This document shows positions 25,894 to 34,497 of a DNA stretch of 64,000 nucleotides, piece by piece. The stretch is from contig JAFWSX010000018.1 in assembly GCA_017519185.1 (NCBI GenBank), positions 62,001 through 126,000 of the forward strand. The letters are read 5' to 3'. The notes beneath the pieces are model-generated. The model had not been told where the DNA came from. It saw only the letters and a list, made by a program, of their open reading frames with translations, and did no database searches. Made by a program: the position numbers and the translations under genes. Numbering within the stretch: the stretch's first letter is position 1; the number at the start of each line of letters is the position of its first letter. The DNA is from Bacteroidales bacterium. GTDB lineage: Bacteria > Bacteroidota > Bacteroidia > Bacteroidales > UBA932.

Positions 25894-26211
25894 CTACTTC
25901 AGAATTGCGGCGAGGCCGAAGGCAAAGAGTAATCCGATAGTGAGGATGCCGAGCATTATGCCGGCGCCTTTCATTCCCTGCGCCATCTGCTTGTCCAGCT
26001 CAGGGTTCTCGACAGGATTGCGCTTGCGCTGGATGATCAGTGCGATGATGGCTCCGACTACAAAGGCACCATACAGGCTGCCAAGTATAATCATCAACTT
26101 GCTGCCATCGCTGACACCCATACCGATCCAGCTGACACTCAGAAGTACATACAGACAGTATATGACGAGCTGAGTCCGGAACTGCTTCTTTGTGATTCCT
26201 TTATTGTCCAT
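25894..26211 (-). CDS. Small membrane protein, unknown function
   Basis: With the ATG at 26211 the protein has 105 residues and starts just after the DUF418 stop codon. It has three hydrophobic helices separated by a charged loop (IQRKRNPVENPELDKQMAQGM). No family is recognised. Its place between DUF418 and AlkD in a tight operon suggests cotranscription rather than shared function. Confidence 0.6.
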   Translation of the reverse strand: MDNKGITKKQFRTQLVIYCLYVLLSVSWIGMGVSDGSKLMIILGSLYGAFVVGAIIALIIQRKRNPVENPELDKQMAQGMKGAGIMLGILTIGLLFAFGLAAILK

Positions 26212-26219
26212 ATGACTTA

Positions 26220-27377
26220 TTATTTTGATGATTCTTCGCTTCCAATCCAAGTCAGCTTGCGCCAGATGGTCTCCAGCGGACCGCGCTTATGTTTCTTAGC
26301 CCATTGGCGCAGTATGATTATCTGCAGCACGACGATGCCGATGCCGGTTAGGAATGACCAGGTCGTGCCGAGGACGTCGTTCAGGCCGAGGCCCCATCCG
26401 TAGAATATGAAACAGCCAAGGACTGACGACAACAGGTAGTTGGTCAGTGACATACGGCCGAAGAAACAGATATGTGACAGGCTCTTGCGGAAACCTTCGA
26501 ACTTGTACCAGAGCAGCACGACTCCCGAAACTATGAAGAGAAGGATGGCCAGATTGAACATTGGATGCAGCAGGCTGTCGAGCTTTCCGAAATACACATT
26601 TCCTTCACCGGCTCGGCCGAAGATCACTCCGACAGCCACGAGAACGGTTGACACTGCCAGCACCACGCGCCAGATCTTCAGATTGTTGCCCTCGTTGTAG
26701 AACAGACGGCGGCGTCCGAACAGGATGCCGAGGAAGAAAAGTCCGAGAGTCTGGGTCATTCGTCCCTTGCCGATGAACCACAGCAGGGATGTCAGGAATC
26801 CGTACTTCAAGCTGGCTCCTGCACATTCGAAGAAGTTGCCTTCGATGGCAGCCCGGCCCATCGTCATATAATACTTGCCCATAGCCGAGATATCAGGTTT
26901 CCAGCCGCTCAGAAGGCTGTATATCTCTATTGGCTGGATCAGCAGGAAAATGGTGACGGCCCAAAGCAGCGGTGTCGAGAGGTATCCGGCAGGAATCATC
27001 AGCAGTCCCAGCAAAGCATAGAACGTGAGGATGTCGCCGTTGTAGAACGTCATATTGATGATGCCGAAGCAGAACAGCAGCACCATACGCCAGGCAAAAC
27101 GTGCCGAGAAGTCCTTTCCTTTCTGCTCCTGGTTGTCCCTCATTATGAAGAAACTCAGTCCGAACAGCAGCGCGAAGATGCCGTACATCTTGCCGGACAG
27201 CAGGACTGTCAGTATGTTGAACACGGTATCGTCGCAGGGAAGCGACAGTGACGGGTGAGCGGAACCGAGGTTGAAATGCTCCACAGAGTGGTAGAGTATG
27301 ATGCCGATGACGGCTATGCCCCTGAGGGCGTCGGCAACCTCGATACGGCTGTTTTTAAGTCCTTGGGTCTTGTACAT
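26220..27377 (-). CDS. DUF418-type membrane protein
   Basis: The 385-residue polytopic protein starts with RIEVADALRGIAVIGIILYHS, a pattern shared by DUF418 and the related heparan acetyltransferase-like family. The C-terminal third has FGRMSLTNYLLSSVLGCFIF and GPLETIWRKLTW, which define DUF418. Acyl transfer across the membrane is suspected for the family but not shown. It lies 28 bp downstream of the acyl-CoA synthetase. Confidence 0.82.
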   Translation of the reverse strand: MYKTQGLKNSRIEVADALRGIAVIGIILYHSVEHFNLGSAHPSLSLPCDDTVFNILTVLLSGKMYGIFALLFGLSFFIMRDNQEQKGKDFSARFAWRMVLLFCFGIINMTFYNGDILTFYALLGLLMIPAGYLSTPLLWAVTIFLLIQPIEIYSLLSGWKPDISAMGKYYMTMGRAAIEGNFFECAGASLKYGFLTSLLWFIGKGRMTQTLGLFFLGILFGRRRLFYNEGNNLKIWRVVLAVSTVLVAVGVIFGRAGEGNVYFGKLDSLLHPMFNLAILLFIVSGVVLLWYKFEGFRKSLSHICFFGRMSLTNYLLSSVLGCFIFYGWGLGLNDVLGTTWSFLTGIGIVVLQIIILRQWAKKHKRGPLETIWRKLTWIGSEESSK

Positions 27378-27405
27378 AATTCAGCAGAAATGGAAGCTGT
27401 GCGGA

Positions 27406-29055
27406 TTATGAATAGAGGAATCTCTTGATGCTCATCTTCGGAGTCTTCTCGAAAGGCTTGCTCTGGAGCTCGACCTTGGCCAGCTGGCTGTACATAGGCA
27501 GCACCTTGTTGGCACCCTTGCGGATGGCCTCAGCCAGTTCAGCAAGCGCATCATCACCTTCGGGCAGGCTGTTCTGGTCGGGATATACCAGCGCTACGAG
27601 CTTTCCGTCCCTGTCGACAACTACGCTTTCGGCCACGCCGGGCTGGTTGTTGACCATAGCCTCAACCTCCTCGGGATAGATGTTCTGGCCGTTTGCGGAG
27701 AGGATCATGCTCTTGCTGCGGCCGCGGATGAAGACGTTGCCGTCCTTGTCCATCGTGCCGAGGTCTCCGGTGCGCAGCCAGCCGTCTTCGGTGAAGGCAC
27801 CTGCGCTGGCTTCCTCGTTCTTGTAGTATCCGAGGCAGACACTCTGGCCACGGGCCTGGATTTCGCCAGCAACGTGCTCGGGATCCTCAGAGTCGATGCG
27901 GATCTCCACGATGTCGATGGCGCGGCCGCAGGAACCCTGCACATATTCCTGCCACGGGCGGTATGCCAGCAGCGGGCAGGCCTCGGTCATACCGTAACCC
28001 ACCGTGTAGGGGAACTTGATGGCACGGAACCATTTCTCAACCTCCGGATTGAGCGGGGCACCACCCATAATGAAGGATGCCACGTTGCCGCCGAATGCGT
28101 TGTAGAGTCCGTCCTTTATCTTCTTGAAGATGATCTGGCGAACACCGGGGATGGCTGTAAGAACCTTCACTGCGGGTTTCTCCACAACCGGTTTGATCTT
28201 GCTCTTGTAAATCTTCTCCATCACGAGAGGCACGGTCACCAACAGGTGGGGCTTATAGTCAGCGTAGGCCTTGAGCAGCACGGCCGGAGTCGGGGTCTTG
28301 CCCAGCCAGTACATGCTGCAGCCGTTGCACACCTGGTACATAAACTCGATCATCAGACCGTACATATGGGCCATCGGAAGCATCGTCACCATATTGAAGT
28401 CAGGCTTGATGGGCATCCAGCGGTTGCAATAGTCGATCATCGCACTCATATTGCGGCGGGAGAGCATAACGCCCTTGGGATTGCCGGTAGAGCCTGAAGT
28501 ATAGTTGATGATGGCCAGTTCGTCCATATTGTCAGTGGCGTAGTTGAGATCGTCGGGGCCGAATCCCTTCGGATATTTGGCCGCATAGGCAGCCTCCATA
28601 CCGTCAAATGCCTTCTGGACCTTCTCGTCAGCCGCGAAGAGCAGCTCCCACTTCTCGATGTTCACTGCAAAGCGGAGTCTCGGCATCGTCTTGACATCCA
28701 TCTTGGCCCACTTGGCGGCGGTAGTGTACAGGCCGACGCTCTCGGAGTGGTCCACCAGGTTGCACACGCTGTCGGGAGTAAAGTCGAACAGTATGGGCAC
28801 GGCCACGGCTCCGTAAGTGTTGATGGCAAGGAAAACCATACCCCAACGGGCACAGTTGTGGGCGCAGATCGCCACCTTGTCATCCTTGGGCCTGATTCCG
28901 GCTGCTGCCATGAACAAACTGAGTTTTTCGATCCTGACGGCCATCTCGCCGAAGCTGTAGCTCTCTCCTCCCACGTCGTTGAGAGCCTTCTTGTCCCAGA
29001 ATCTGCGGACTGAATCCTGCAAACTGGTGAGGTAATGAGGGTATTCTGTAACCAT
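27406..29055 (-). CDS. Long-chain fatty acid-CoA ligase (AMP-binding)
   Basis: The ATG at 29055 gives 549 residues. The adenylation motifs are NYTSGSTGNPKGVMLS (P-loop), VGYGMTEACPLLAY (A5), WLRTGDLGTMDKDG (A7) and the C-terminal lysine region EKTPKMSIKRF. It activates a fatty acid with ATP to acyl-CoA. It leads a five-gene minus-strand operon, and DUF418, a possible acyltransferase, follows it, so acyl-CoA supply for envelope modification is one idea. Confidence 0.88.
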   Translation of the reverse strand: MVTEYPHYLTSLQDSVRRFWDKKALNDVGGESYSFGEMAVRIEKLSLFMAAAGIRPKDDKVAICAHNCARWGMVFLAINTYGAVAVPILFDFTPDSVCNLVDHSESVGLYTTAAKWAKMDVKTMPRLRFAVNIEKWELLFAADEKVQKAFDGMEAAYAAKYPKGFGPDDLNYATDNMDELAIINYTSGSTGNPKGVMLSRRNMSAMIDYCNRWMPIKPDFNMVTMLPMAHMYGLMIEFMYQVCNGCSMYWLGKTPTPAVLLKAYADYKPHLLVTVPLVMEKIYKSKIKPVVEKPAVKVLTAIPGVRQIIFKKIKDGLYNAFGGNVASFIMGGAPLNPEVEKWFRAIKFPYTVGYGMTEACPLLAYRPWQEYVQGSCGRAIDIVEIRIDSEDPEHVAGEIQARGQSVCLGYYKNEEASAGAFTEDGWLRTGDLGTMDKDGNVFIRGRSKSMILSANGQNIYPEEVEAMVNNQPGVAESVVVDRDGKLVALVYPDQNSLPEGDDALAELAEAIRKGANKVLPMYSQLAKVELQSKPFEKTPKMSIKRFLYS

Positions 29056-29184
29056 ATCTATATAAATATTTATTTCTCTCGGAACTGGTGTCAACGGCAG
29101 CCGTGCAGCCACCGGAACGCTCAGCCTGCTAAGGTACGGAATTATTTGCTAACTTTAAGCCCAATAACACTCAACGACTTAAAA

Positions 29185-30117
29185 ATGAAAAAGCTGATTA
29201 TATGCACACTGGCGGCTGTGATGCTGCTGGCGGGCTGCGGAGAGTCGCAGAAAAGTCTGATGAAACGGGCGCAGGAACTGGCTATGCACATTCCTGATGC
29301 AGAAAGCCTCGAGCAGTCGAAGGACTGGATGACCGACGGCTACTATGCCACCCTGGAGGAACTGTTCGGCCAGGAAGATTTCACACCAGTGCTGCACGAA
29401 TGGGAGTTCTGGTTCGCAGCGGCTGACGGAAGTCCCGTCGCCGAAGACCCCTGCGAGGTCCTGTCCGTCGAGAAGAGTGACGAGACCCACGCCAAGGCCA
29501 TCATCCTGGTCCAGCCGGACGATAAGGACTATGATGCCGAAAATCACACTCTCTATATGGAGAAGGTAGACGGCAGATGGCTGCTGTCGGACTACGACGG
29601 CACACTGCAGTCAGCCCTCGACCGCATCGCTAATTACCGCAAGGAGGCAGAAGTGCGCAATGCGATCAGCGACTATCTTGTGAATGAAGTCGGCAAGAAC
29701 TACAAGAAGGGTGAAATCTGCATACCGGTCATTATGTTCGTCGCAGCCGAGGAGGAAGACAGCAACCGCGCACGCTTCTTCGGCGACTTCTGGGTGTACT
29801 GGTACGACAAAGACGGCGACACGCTGAAAAATGTTTCTGGCGGCAACCATTCCGGCTGCATGACCTTGGCGAAGCAGGGCGGCAAGCTCGTCGTGACCGG
29901 CTTCGAGCAGACTGTGGACGGCGCAGGCAATGACGCCAGCGCCAGACGCATCTTCGGCAGCCACTACGACGTCTTCCAAAACATCCATTCACATCAGGAA
30001 GTCCACGACGCCGCCCGCAGGGATGCAGTCCGCAACTACTGCCGCCGCAATGGTATCGATGCTAAATATTACCAGGACTACGGCTGGCCCGCAGTCGCAA
30101 TAACTGCCAACGACTGA
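29185..30117 (+). CDS. Lipoprotein of unknown function
   Basis: The ATG at 29185 gives 310 residues with a clean lipoprotein signal (MLLAGC, Cys17). An earlier in-frame ATG has no signal peptide and was not used. The mature part is acidic with several WEFWF/VYWYD-type aromatic strands, but no recognisable domain. A repeated DYD/EKVDGRWLLSDYDG motif suggests a DUF3828-like fold, which is weak. The stop overlaps the GH92 start by 1 nt. Confidence 0.65.
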   Translation: MKKLIICTLAAVMLLAGCGESQKSLMKRAQELAMHIPDAESLEQSKDWMTDGYYATLEELFGQEDFTPVLHEWEFWFAAADGSPVAEDPCEVLSVEKSDETHAKAIILVQPDDKDYDAENHTLYMEKVDGRWLLSDYDGTLQSALDRIANYRKEAEVRNAISDYLVNEVGKNYKKGEICIPVIMFVAAEEEDSNRARFFGDFWVYWYDKDGDTLKNVSGGNHSGCMTLAKQGGKLVVTGFEQTVDGAGNDASARRIFGSHYDVFQNIHSHQEVHDAARRDAVRNYCRRNGIDAKYYQDYGWPAVAITAND

Positions 30118-32459
30118 TGAAACATATCCCGCTCATTGCAGCCACTTTTCTCGCGGCGACTATGCTTTCAGCCCAGCCTATCCACCATTCCGGCCCTGCC
30201 GGCTACGTAGATCCGTTCATCGGAACCGATGGAATGGGTCACACTTTCCCGGGAGCCTGCGTTCCCTTCGGAGGTGTGCAGGTCAGTCCCGACACTGACA
30301 CCATTCCCCACAACATCGCCGGCAAATACCAGCCTGAGGTCTATTCGCTCTGCGCAGGCTACCGCTACTCCGACCACACTATAGTCGGCTTCTCCCACAC
30401 TCATCTGAGCGGCACCGGCCACTCCGACCTCGGAGACATCCTGCTGATGCCGACCACCGGTGAACTGCAGCTCAACCCCGGCACCGCCAGCCACCCTGAG
30501 AGCGGTTACCGAAGCCGTTTCAGCCACGACAGCGAAACTGCCTCTCCGGGTTATTACGCCGTCACACTGAGTGATTACGGCATCCGGGCGGAGGTTACCG
30601 CCACCACCCGCACGGCACGGCACCGCTACACTTTCCCTGCATCTGATGCCCGCCATCTCGTGGCTGACCTCACCCACGGCATCTACAACTACGAGGGGAA
30701 GACCCTCTGGGCAAGCGTGAGGATGCACGGCGACAACATGCTCACCGGCTACCGCATCACCCAGGGATGGGCTCGCGAACGCTATACATATTTCGCAATA
30801 CGCTTTTCAAGGCCTGTCAAGGACTACGGCTACAAGGAGAGCGTTCCCTCGGTCTACAACGGTTTCTGGCGCAAGCTCCCCGTGAACCGCAACTTTCCGG
30901 AAATGGCAGGACGCGGCATAGTCTGCTGGTTCGATTTCGACTGGGACGGCCAGGTCGGCGACACGCTGGAAGTGGAAGTGGCTCTGAGTTCCACATCGGT
31001 GGAAGGTGCCCTGAAGAACCTGAAGGCCGAGTCTGAAGGCAGACGTTTCGACGAGATTGCCGAGGCTGCAGCAGGTAGTTGGAATGCCGAGCTGGGCAAG
31101 CTCCGGGCCACCGGCACTGAAGACCAGCTGAAGATGCTCTACACCTCCCTCTACCATACGATGATCAACCCTTCGGTCTACAGCGACGTGGACGGAGCTT
31201 ACCGCGGTCTGGACGGAGCAATCCACCACACCGACGGAGACAACTACAACGTCTTCTCACTGTGGGATACCTACCGCGCCGAGCATCCACTGCTGCTTCT
31301 GATGCATCCTCAGCGCGCCCGTGACATGGCCGTTTCGATGCTGGACCATCAGTCCCAGAGCGCCCACGGCCTGTTGCCCATCTGGTCCCTTCAGGCCAAC
31401 GAGGGCTGGTGTATGAGCGGCTATCACGCAGTTTCGGTGCTGAGCGACGCGCTCGGTGCCGGCCTGGACCTGGACGGCAAGAGGGTCCTGGAAGCAATGG
31501 TGGCAACTTCTACAGTTCCCTATCTGGAAGGTGTCGGAGCTTATATGGAGAAGGGCTACGTGCCGCTGGAGTCATCGTCCACCGGCGCCTCAACCACCCT
31601 TGAATATGCTTACGACGACTGGACCATCTACCGTACTGCGCTGCAGCTTGGCCGGAATGACATTGCACAAGCCTACCGGGCCCGTGCCCTGAACTACCGC
31701 AATCTCTTCGACGGCAAGAGTTCTTTCGCACGGGCACGTCACGCCGACGGCAGCTGGAAGGAGCCGTCAGACCCTCTGCAGACCTACGGCGAGGGCTTCA
31801 TCGAAGGCAACTCCTACAACTTCTCCTTCCACGTGGCACAGGACGTTGACGGGCTGATGAAACTGATGGGCGGCGAAAAGCGCTTCCTCGGCATCCTCGA
31901 CACTCTCTTCCGTCAGCCGCTGGACCCCGTATACTACGCTGACAATGAAGACATCGAGGAGTCCTGCCTCATCGGAGGCTACGTGCACGGCAACGAACCG
32001 TCGCACCATATCCCCTACCTTTTCCAATGGACGAAGGAGCCCTGGCGGACCGCATACTGGCTGAGGGAGATTATGGAACGGATGTATGTCCCGAAGCGTG
32101 ACGGCCTCGGCGGCAATGACGACTGCGGCCAGATGAGCGCCTGGTACATCTTCTCGGCGATGGGCTTCTACCCTGTCTGCCCCGGCAGCGGCGAATATGT
32201 TCTCGGAGCGCCCTACCTGCCTGAGATGAGCCTCTCCCTGGACAGTGGCAAGACCTTCACGGTAAAGGCCCCGAAGGTAAGCTCACGCAACCGTTATGTC
32301 AAGTCAGTTAAACTCAACGGCAAGCCCTACACGAAACGCTACCTGACGCAGCAGGATGTCCTCAACGGCGGCGTGCTGGAGTTCGAGATGACTTCGCGCC
32401 CCGCCAAATCCGCAACTCCCGCCCCGGCCGACCTGCCCTACTCGCTTTCGCGGGAATAA
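30117..32459 (+). CDS. GH92 alpha-mannosidase, secreted
   Basis: The 780-residue protein has a signal peptide and starts the mature part with the family signature YVDPFIGTDGMGHTFPGA. Further GH92 blocks are GFSHTHLSGTG, FSLWDTYRAEHPL, GNEPSHHIPYLF and GNDDCGQMSAWY, which hold the calcium ligands and catalytic Glu/Asp residues. GH92 enzymes cut alpha-1,2/3/4/6-linked mannose from N-glycans or yeast mannan; linkage cannot be told here. It is translationally coupled to the lipoprotein. No susC/susD pair is nearby. Confidence 0.92.
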   Translation: MKHIPLIAATFLAATMLSAQPIHHSGPAGYVDPFIGTDGMGHTFPGACVPFGGVQVSPDTDTIPHNIAGKYQPEVYSLCAGYRYSDHTIVGFSHTHLSGTGHSDLGDILLMPTTGELQLNPGTASHPESGYRSRFSHDSETASPGYYAVTLSDYGIRAEVTATTRTARHRYTFPASDARHLVADLTHGIYNYEGKTLWASVRMHGDNMLTGYRITQGWARERYTYFAIRFSRPVKDYGYKESVPSVYNGFWRKLPVNRNFPEMAGRGIVCWFDFDWDGQVGDTLEVEVALSSTSVEGALKNLKAESEGRRFDEIAEAAAGSWNAELGKLRATGTEDQLKMLYTSLYHTMINPSVYSDVDGAYRGLDGAIHHTDGDNYNVFSLWDTYRAEHPLLLLMHPQRARDMAVSMLDHQSQSAHGLLPIWSLQANEGWCMSGYHAVSVLSDALGAGLDLDGKRVLEAMVATSTVPYLEGVGAYMEKGYVPLESSSTGASTTLEYAYDDWTIYRTALQLGRNDIAQAYRARALNYRNLFDGKSSFARARHADGSWKEPSDPLQTYGEGFIEGNSYNFSFHVAQDVDGLMKLMGGEKRFLGILDTLFRQPLDPVYYADNEDIEESCLIGGYVHGNEPSHHIPYLFQWTKEPWRTAYWLREIMERMYVPKRDGLGGNDDCGQMSAWYIFSAMGFYPVCPGSGEYVLGAPYLPEMSLSLDSGKTFTVKAPKVSSRNRYVKSVKLNGKPYTKRYLTQQDVLNGGVLEFEMTSRPAKSATPAPADLPYSLSRE

Positions 32460-32477
32460 CAGCAGAGGTGTCGGCAC

Positions 32478-32681
32478 TTCCGCAGGCGTTCGGCCGGGAA
32501 AACAGCCGAATTCCCGGCCGTGCAGCAGTTCCGCAAGCGTTCGGCCGGAAAAAAGCCCGAATTCCCGGCCATGGAGCATTTCCGCAGGCGTTCGGCCGGG
32601 GAAAAGCCCGAATTCCCGGCCGTGGAGCATTTCCGCAGGCGTTCGGCCGGGGAAAAGCCCGAATTCCCGGCCGTGGATAAT
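32478..32681. repeat. Four tandem 51-bp palindromic repeats
   Basis: Copies start at 32478, 32529, 32580 and 32631 with few differences. Each contains an inverted repeat; in copy 1 CGGCCGGGAA (32491-32500) pairs with TTCCCGGCCG (32511-32520) across a 10-nt loop. They resemble REP/BIME-type elements in design but I do not recognise the family. Confidence 0.85.
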
Positions 32682-32702
32682 TGTGCCAGACTGCGGCACT
32701 CC

Positions 32703-32809
32703 GGATTGTTGCATTTCGGATCGACGCTGACGCGTCTCCCTCCCACGCTGCGCGTGGGCCCCTCCCTCTATCGTCCGAGGGTGGACAGGATCCTCAATCG
32801 CAACAATCC
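32703..32809. repeat. Long imperfect inverted repeat with inner hairpin
   Basis: GGATTGTTGC (32703-32712) pairs with GCAACAATCC (32800-32809), and pairing extends inwards with gaps through GGATC. An inner hairpin CCCACGC-TGC-GCGTGGG lies at 32742-32758. Confidence 0.6.
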
Positions 32810-32834
32810 ATCCGTGCCTGCGTGGCGGGCAGTG

Positions 32835-32903
32835 CCCGAGATATCCTCGCCAGACAGTAGGAGCCCATCCAAAGCTCCTTGCCTGGCGGGAGATATCTCA
32901 GGG
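32835..32903. repeat. Branched stem-loop
   Basis: The left arm around CCCGAGATATC (32835-32845) and CGCCAG pairs with CTGGC (32883-32887) and GATATCTC (32892-32899). An inner stem AGGAGC/GCTCCT lies at 32859-32864 and 32874-32879. Confidence 0.5.
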
Positions 32904-32932
32904 CGGTTGGCAGCATCACCGTATGTCTTGCA

Positions 32933-33015
32933 CTACGGCCGGGAAAACAGCCAGATTCCCGGCCGTAGAGCAGTTCCGCAAACGTTCGGCCGGGAAAAAG
33001 CCCGAATTCCCGGCC
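32933..33015. repeat. Two further copies of the 51-bp palindromic unit
   Basis: The first copy has perfect 13-bp arms, CTACGGCCGGGAA (32933-32945) and TTCCCGGCCGTAG (32956-32968). The second starts at 32974 and ends near 33015. They keep the 51-bp phase between themselves. Confidence 0.8.
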
Positions 33016-33117
33016 TCTCATCTAAGATTCGCCACGGGTTTCTGGACGAATCGCGTATTGCGGGTGCGGCTGGCGCGCGGCACCATATTCCCACACTGAC
33101 TGCAACCTCGACTCCAA

Positions 33118-33209
33118 TTGTCGTTACTCTGCGCAAATCGAGACAGAGTAACGACAGAAAGGGCCGATTTTGATGCTACTCTGCTGTAATTATAGCAGAG
33201 TGACGACAA
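33118..33209. repeat. Nested inverted repeats of a GTCGTTACTCTG sequence
   Basis: TGTCGTTACTCTG (33119-33131) pairs perfectly with CAGAGTAACGACA (33144-33156). A second hairpin has ACTCTGCT (33178-33185) and AGCAGAGT (33194-33201), followed by GACGACAA, so the outer ends also match as an inverted repeat. Confidence 0.6.
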
Positions 33210-33248
33210 TTTGCTCATAATTACTATTGTTATTTCGTCAAAAAAAAT

Positions 33249-33256
33249 TACTTTTG
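33249..33256 (+). promoter_or_regulatory. -7 box of the first peptide-lipoprotein module
   Basis: TACTTTTG matches TAnnTTTG and lies 73 nt before the first peptide start in an AT-rich stretch. The -33 element is unclear. Confidence 0.45.
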
Positions 33257-33329
33257 GCGCTAATTTTATGAGGCTAATTTTATCACCTCGAATATGCACT
33301 ATTTTGATTAATCTAATAGAAATTAAGAT

Positions 33330-33452
33330 ATGAAAAAAATCTATGAAACTCCTGAAATAACTGTCTTTGTGGCAGAGACTTCAGGTGTTATTTGCACCAG
33401 CGGCGAGGACCGCTCATTCACTTTAAGTGATTATGATGAAGAGACAGCTTAA
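33330..33452 (+). CDS. 40-residue peptide, candidate RiPP precursor, copy 1
   Basis: A short gene starting with ATG at 33330 encodes 40 residues. The N-terminal part reads MKKIYETPEITVFVAE. Tyr5-x-x-Pro8-x-Ile10 resembles the YxxPxL leader motif of lasso peptides that is recognised by PqqD-like domains. The second half has Gly19, one Cys (Cys22 in VICTS), several Ser/Thr residues and an acidic end (DYDEETA). An almost identical copy lies at 34498. A PqqD-like protein, a kinase, a peptidase and an exporter are encoded 2-5 kb downstream. Being a modified precursor is inferred; no core or cleavage site is known. Confidence 0.7.
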   Translation: MKKIYETPEITVFVAETSGVICTSGEDRSFTLSDYDEETA

Positions 33453-33468
33453 TTCGGGAGGAAGAACT

Positions 33469-34308
33469 ATGAAGAGATTGTTTTTGATTTTAGCTGCAGT
33501 TTCGCTGGTGGCGATTTCCTGCAACAAGAACGAGCTGGATATTGTTTCTGAGACTCATCCTGTAACCCTCTCGATCGGCCTGGCCGGCGGCACCAAGGTG
33601 TCTCACGACTATTCTGACAACAAGGTAAAACCCGCCTGGGAAGACACCGACTACGTATTCATTCAGTTTGAAGAGAATGGCACTGAATATCTGGAGAAGT
33701 TTGACATCGATGCAAGCACAATCTCCGAAGACGGCAAATCCGCAAATTTCAGCAATCCTGAAAGCCAGTTGACCGGTGACACCTTCAAGGTTATCTATTC
33801 TACCCCTGCATTGACGCAAGTCAGCGGAACCTCTTTGACCTTCGACCTCGCAGGTCAGAAAGGAGATCTCGAGGAACTTCCCGAATATCTTGAAGCCGTA
33901 GTTACCGACGGCGCAACGTCTGTTGCTCTTGAGTCAAAGCTCACTTACTTCCATTTTGTATTGACTCTTAATCATTTGGACCAATACGACCATATCGGTA
34001 ATCTCCATTTCGGTGCTTGGGATGGAAGCTCTTTTGAAAGTGGTTATTTTAGATTGACCAATACTAATGAATCGTCTGTCGAATCCGTCGACCTCGGCAC
34101 CCCTTCTATTACTTTGGGACAAACGATAGATCTTTTTGTAGCAGTTTTCCAGATAAAACAAGCTGATAATTATAACGTGAAGATTACGATGGAAAAAGCT
34201 CACGGTCATTCTGCTCACGAATTCCACTATAGCTGGAACCCCAAAGACGGCAAAGAGTACGTCGCCGGAAAAGTATACAAAGTAACCGGAGAACTTGTGA
34301 AAAAGTAA
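33469..34308 (+). CDS. Fimbrillin-like lipoprotein, copy 1
   Basis: The ATG at 33469 gives 279 residues with a lipoprotein signal (LVAISC, Cys18). The mature part resembles Bacteroidales fimbrillin/Mfa-like proteins: TKVSHDYSDNKVKPAW, AGQKG, and a C-terminal strand YVAGKVYKVTGELVKK. Such proteins form surface pili or surface layers. An SD-like GGGAGGA stands 8 nt upstream, unusual for this phylum. The gene lies 16 nt after the peptide stop and is a paralogue of the gene at 34637. Lower GC than the neighbouring genes suggests a different history. Confidence 0.65.
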   Translation: MKRLFLILAAVSLVAISCNKNELDIVSETHPVTLSIGLAGGTKVSHDYSDNKVKPAWEDTDYVFIQFEENGTEYLEKFDIDASTISEDGKSANFSNPESQLTGDTFKVIYSTPALTQVSGTSLTFDLAGQKGDLEELPEYLEAVVTDGATSVALESKLTYFHFVLTLNHLDQYDHIGNLHFGAWDGSSFESGYFRLTNTNESSVESVDLGTPSITLGQTIDLFVAVFQIKQADNYNVKITMEKAHGHSAHEFHYSWNPKDGKEYVAGKVYKVTGELVKK

Positions 34309-34334
34309 TATCACTGAAGCGATTCTGTATAATA

Positions 34335-34370
34335 ACCGCCAGCCCGTGATAACGTCTGGCGGTTTTTTTT
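34335..34370 (+). terminator. Intrinsic terminator after module 1
   Basis: ACCGCCAG (34335-34342) pairs perfectly with CTGGCGGT (34356-34363), followed by an eight-T run. Confidence 0.85.
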
Positions 34371-34389
34371 CTTTTTTGCAAGAAAGCGT

Positions 34390-34397
34390 TATTTTTG
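34390..34397 (+). promoter_or_regulatory. -7 box of the second peptide-lipoprotein module
   Basis: TATTTTTG matches TAnnTTTG, 100 nt before the second peptide start and just after the module 1 terminator. Confidence 0.45.
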
Positions 34398-34497
34398 CGC
34401 TCGGTTTTTTGAGGCACTATTTCTATTTGCGCATTTCTGCGCCCCGGTCCTTACCTCATACAAACCATATTGTTAATTCGCAAAAAAAGGACGAAAA

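Larger units (their letters stand above)
32460..33329. other. 870-bp intergenic region full of inverted repeats
   Basis: No gene is supported here. Open frames on both strands exist only because the 51-bp repeat is a multiple of three. The region holds tandem hairpin repeats (32478-32681), a long inverted repeat (32703-32809), a stem-loop (32835-32903), two more copies of the 51-bp unit (32933-33015), paired GTCGTTACTCTG repeats (33118-33209) and then an AT-rich promoter region of the first peptide gene. Confidence 0.85.

Noticed and set aside
32478..32681. Possible CRISPR array
   Set aside because: The 51-bp units follow each other directly with no spacers, and no cas genes are present.
32304..33173. 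Open frames on both strands through the 51-bp repeats
   Set aside because: They arise because the unit is 17 codons long and lacks stops; they have no start context, no family and run into the GH92 gene.
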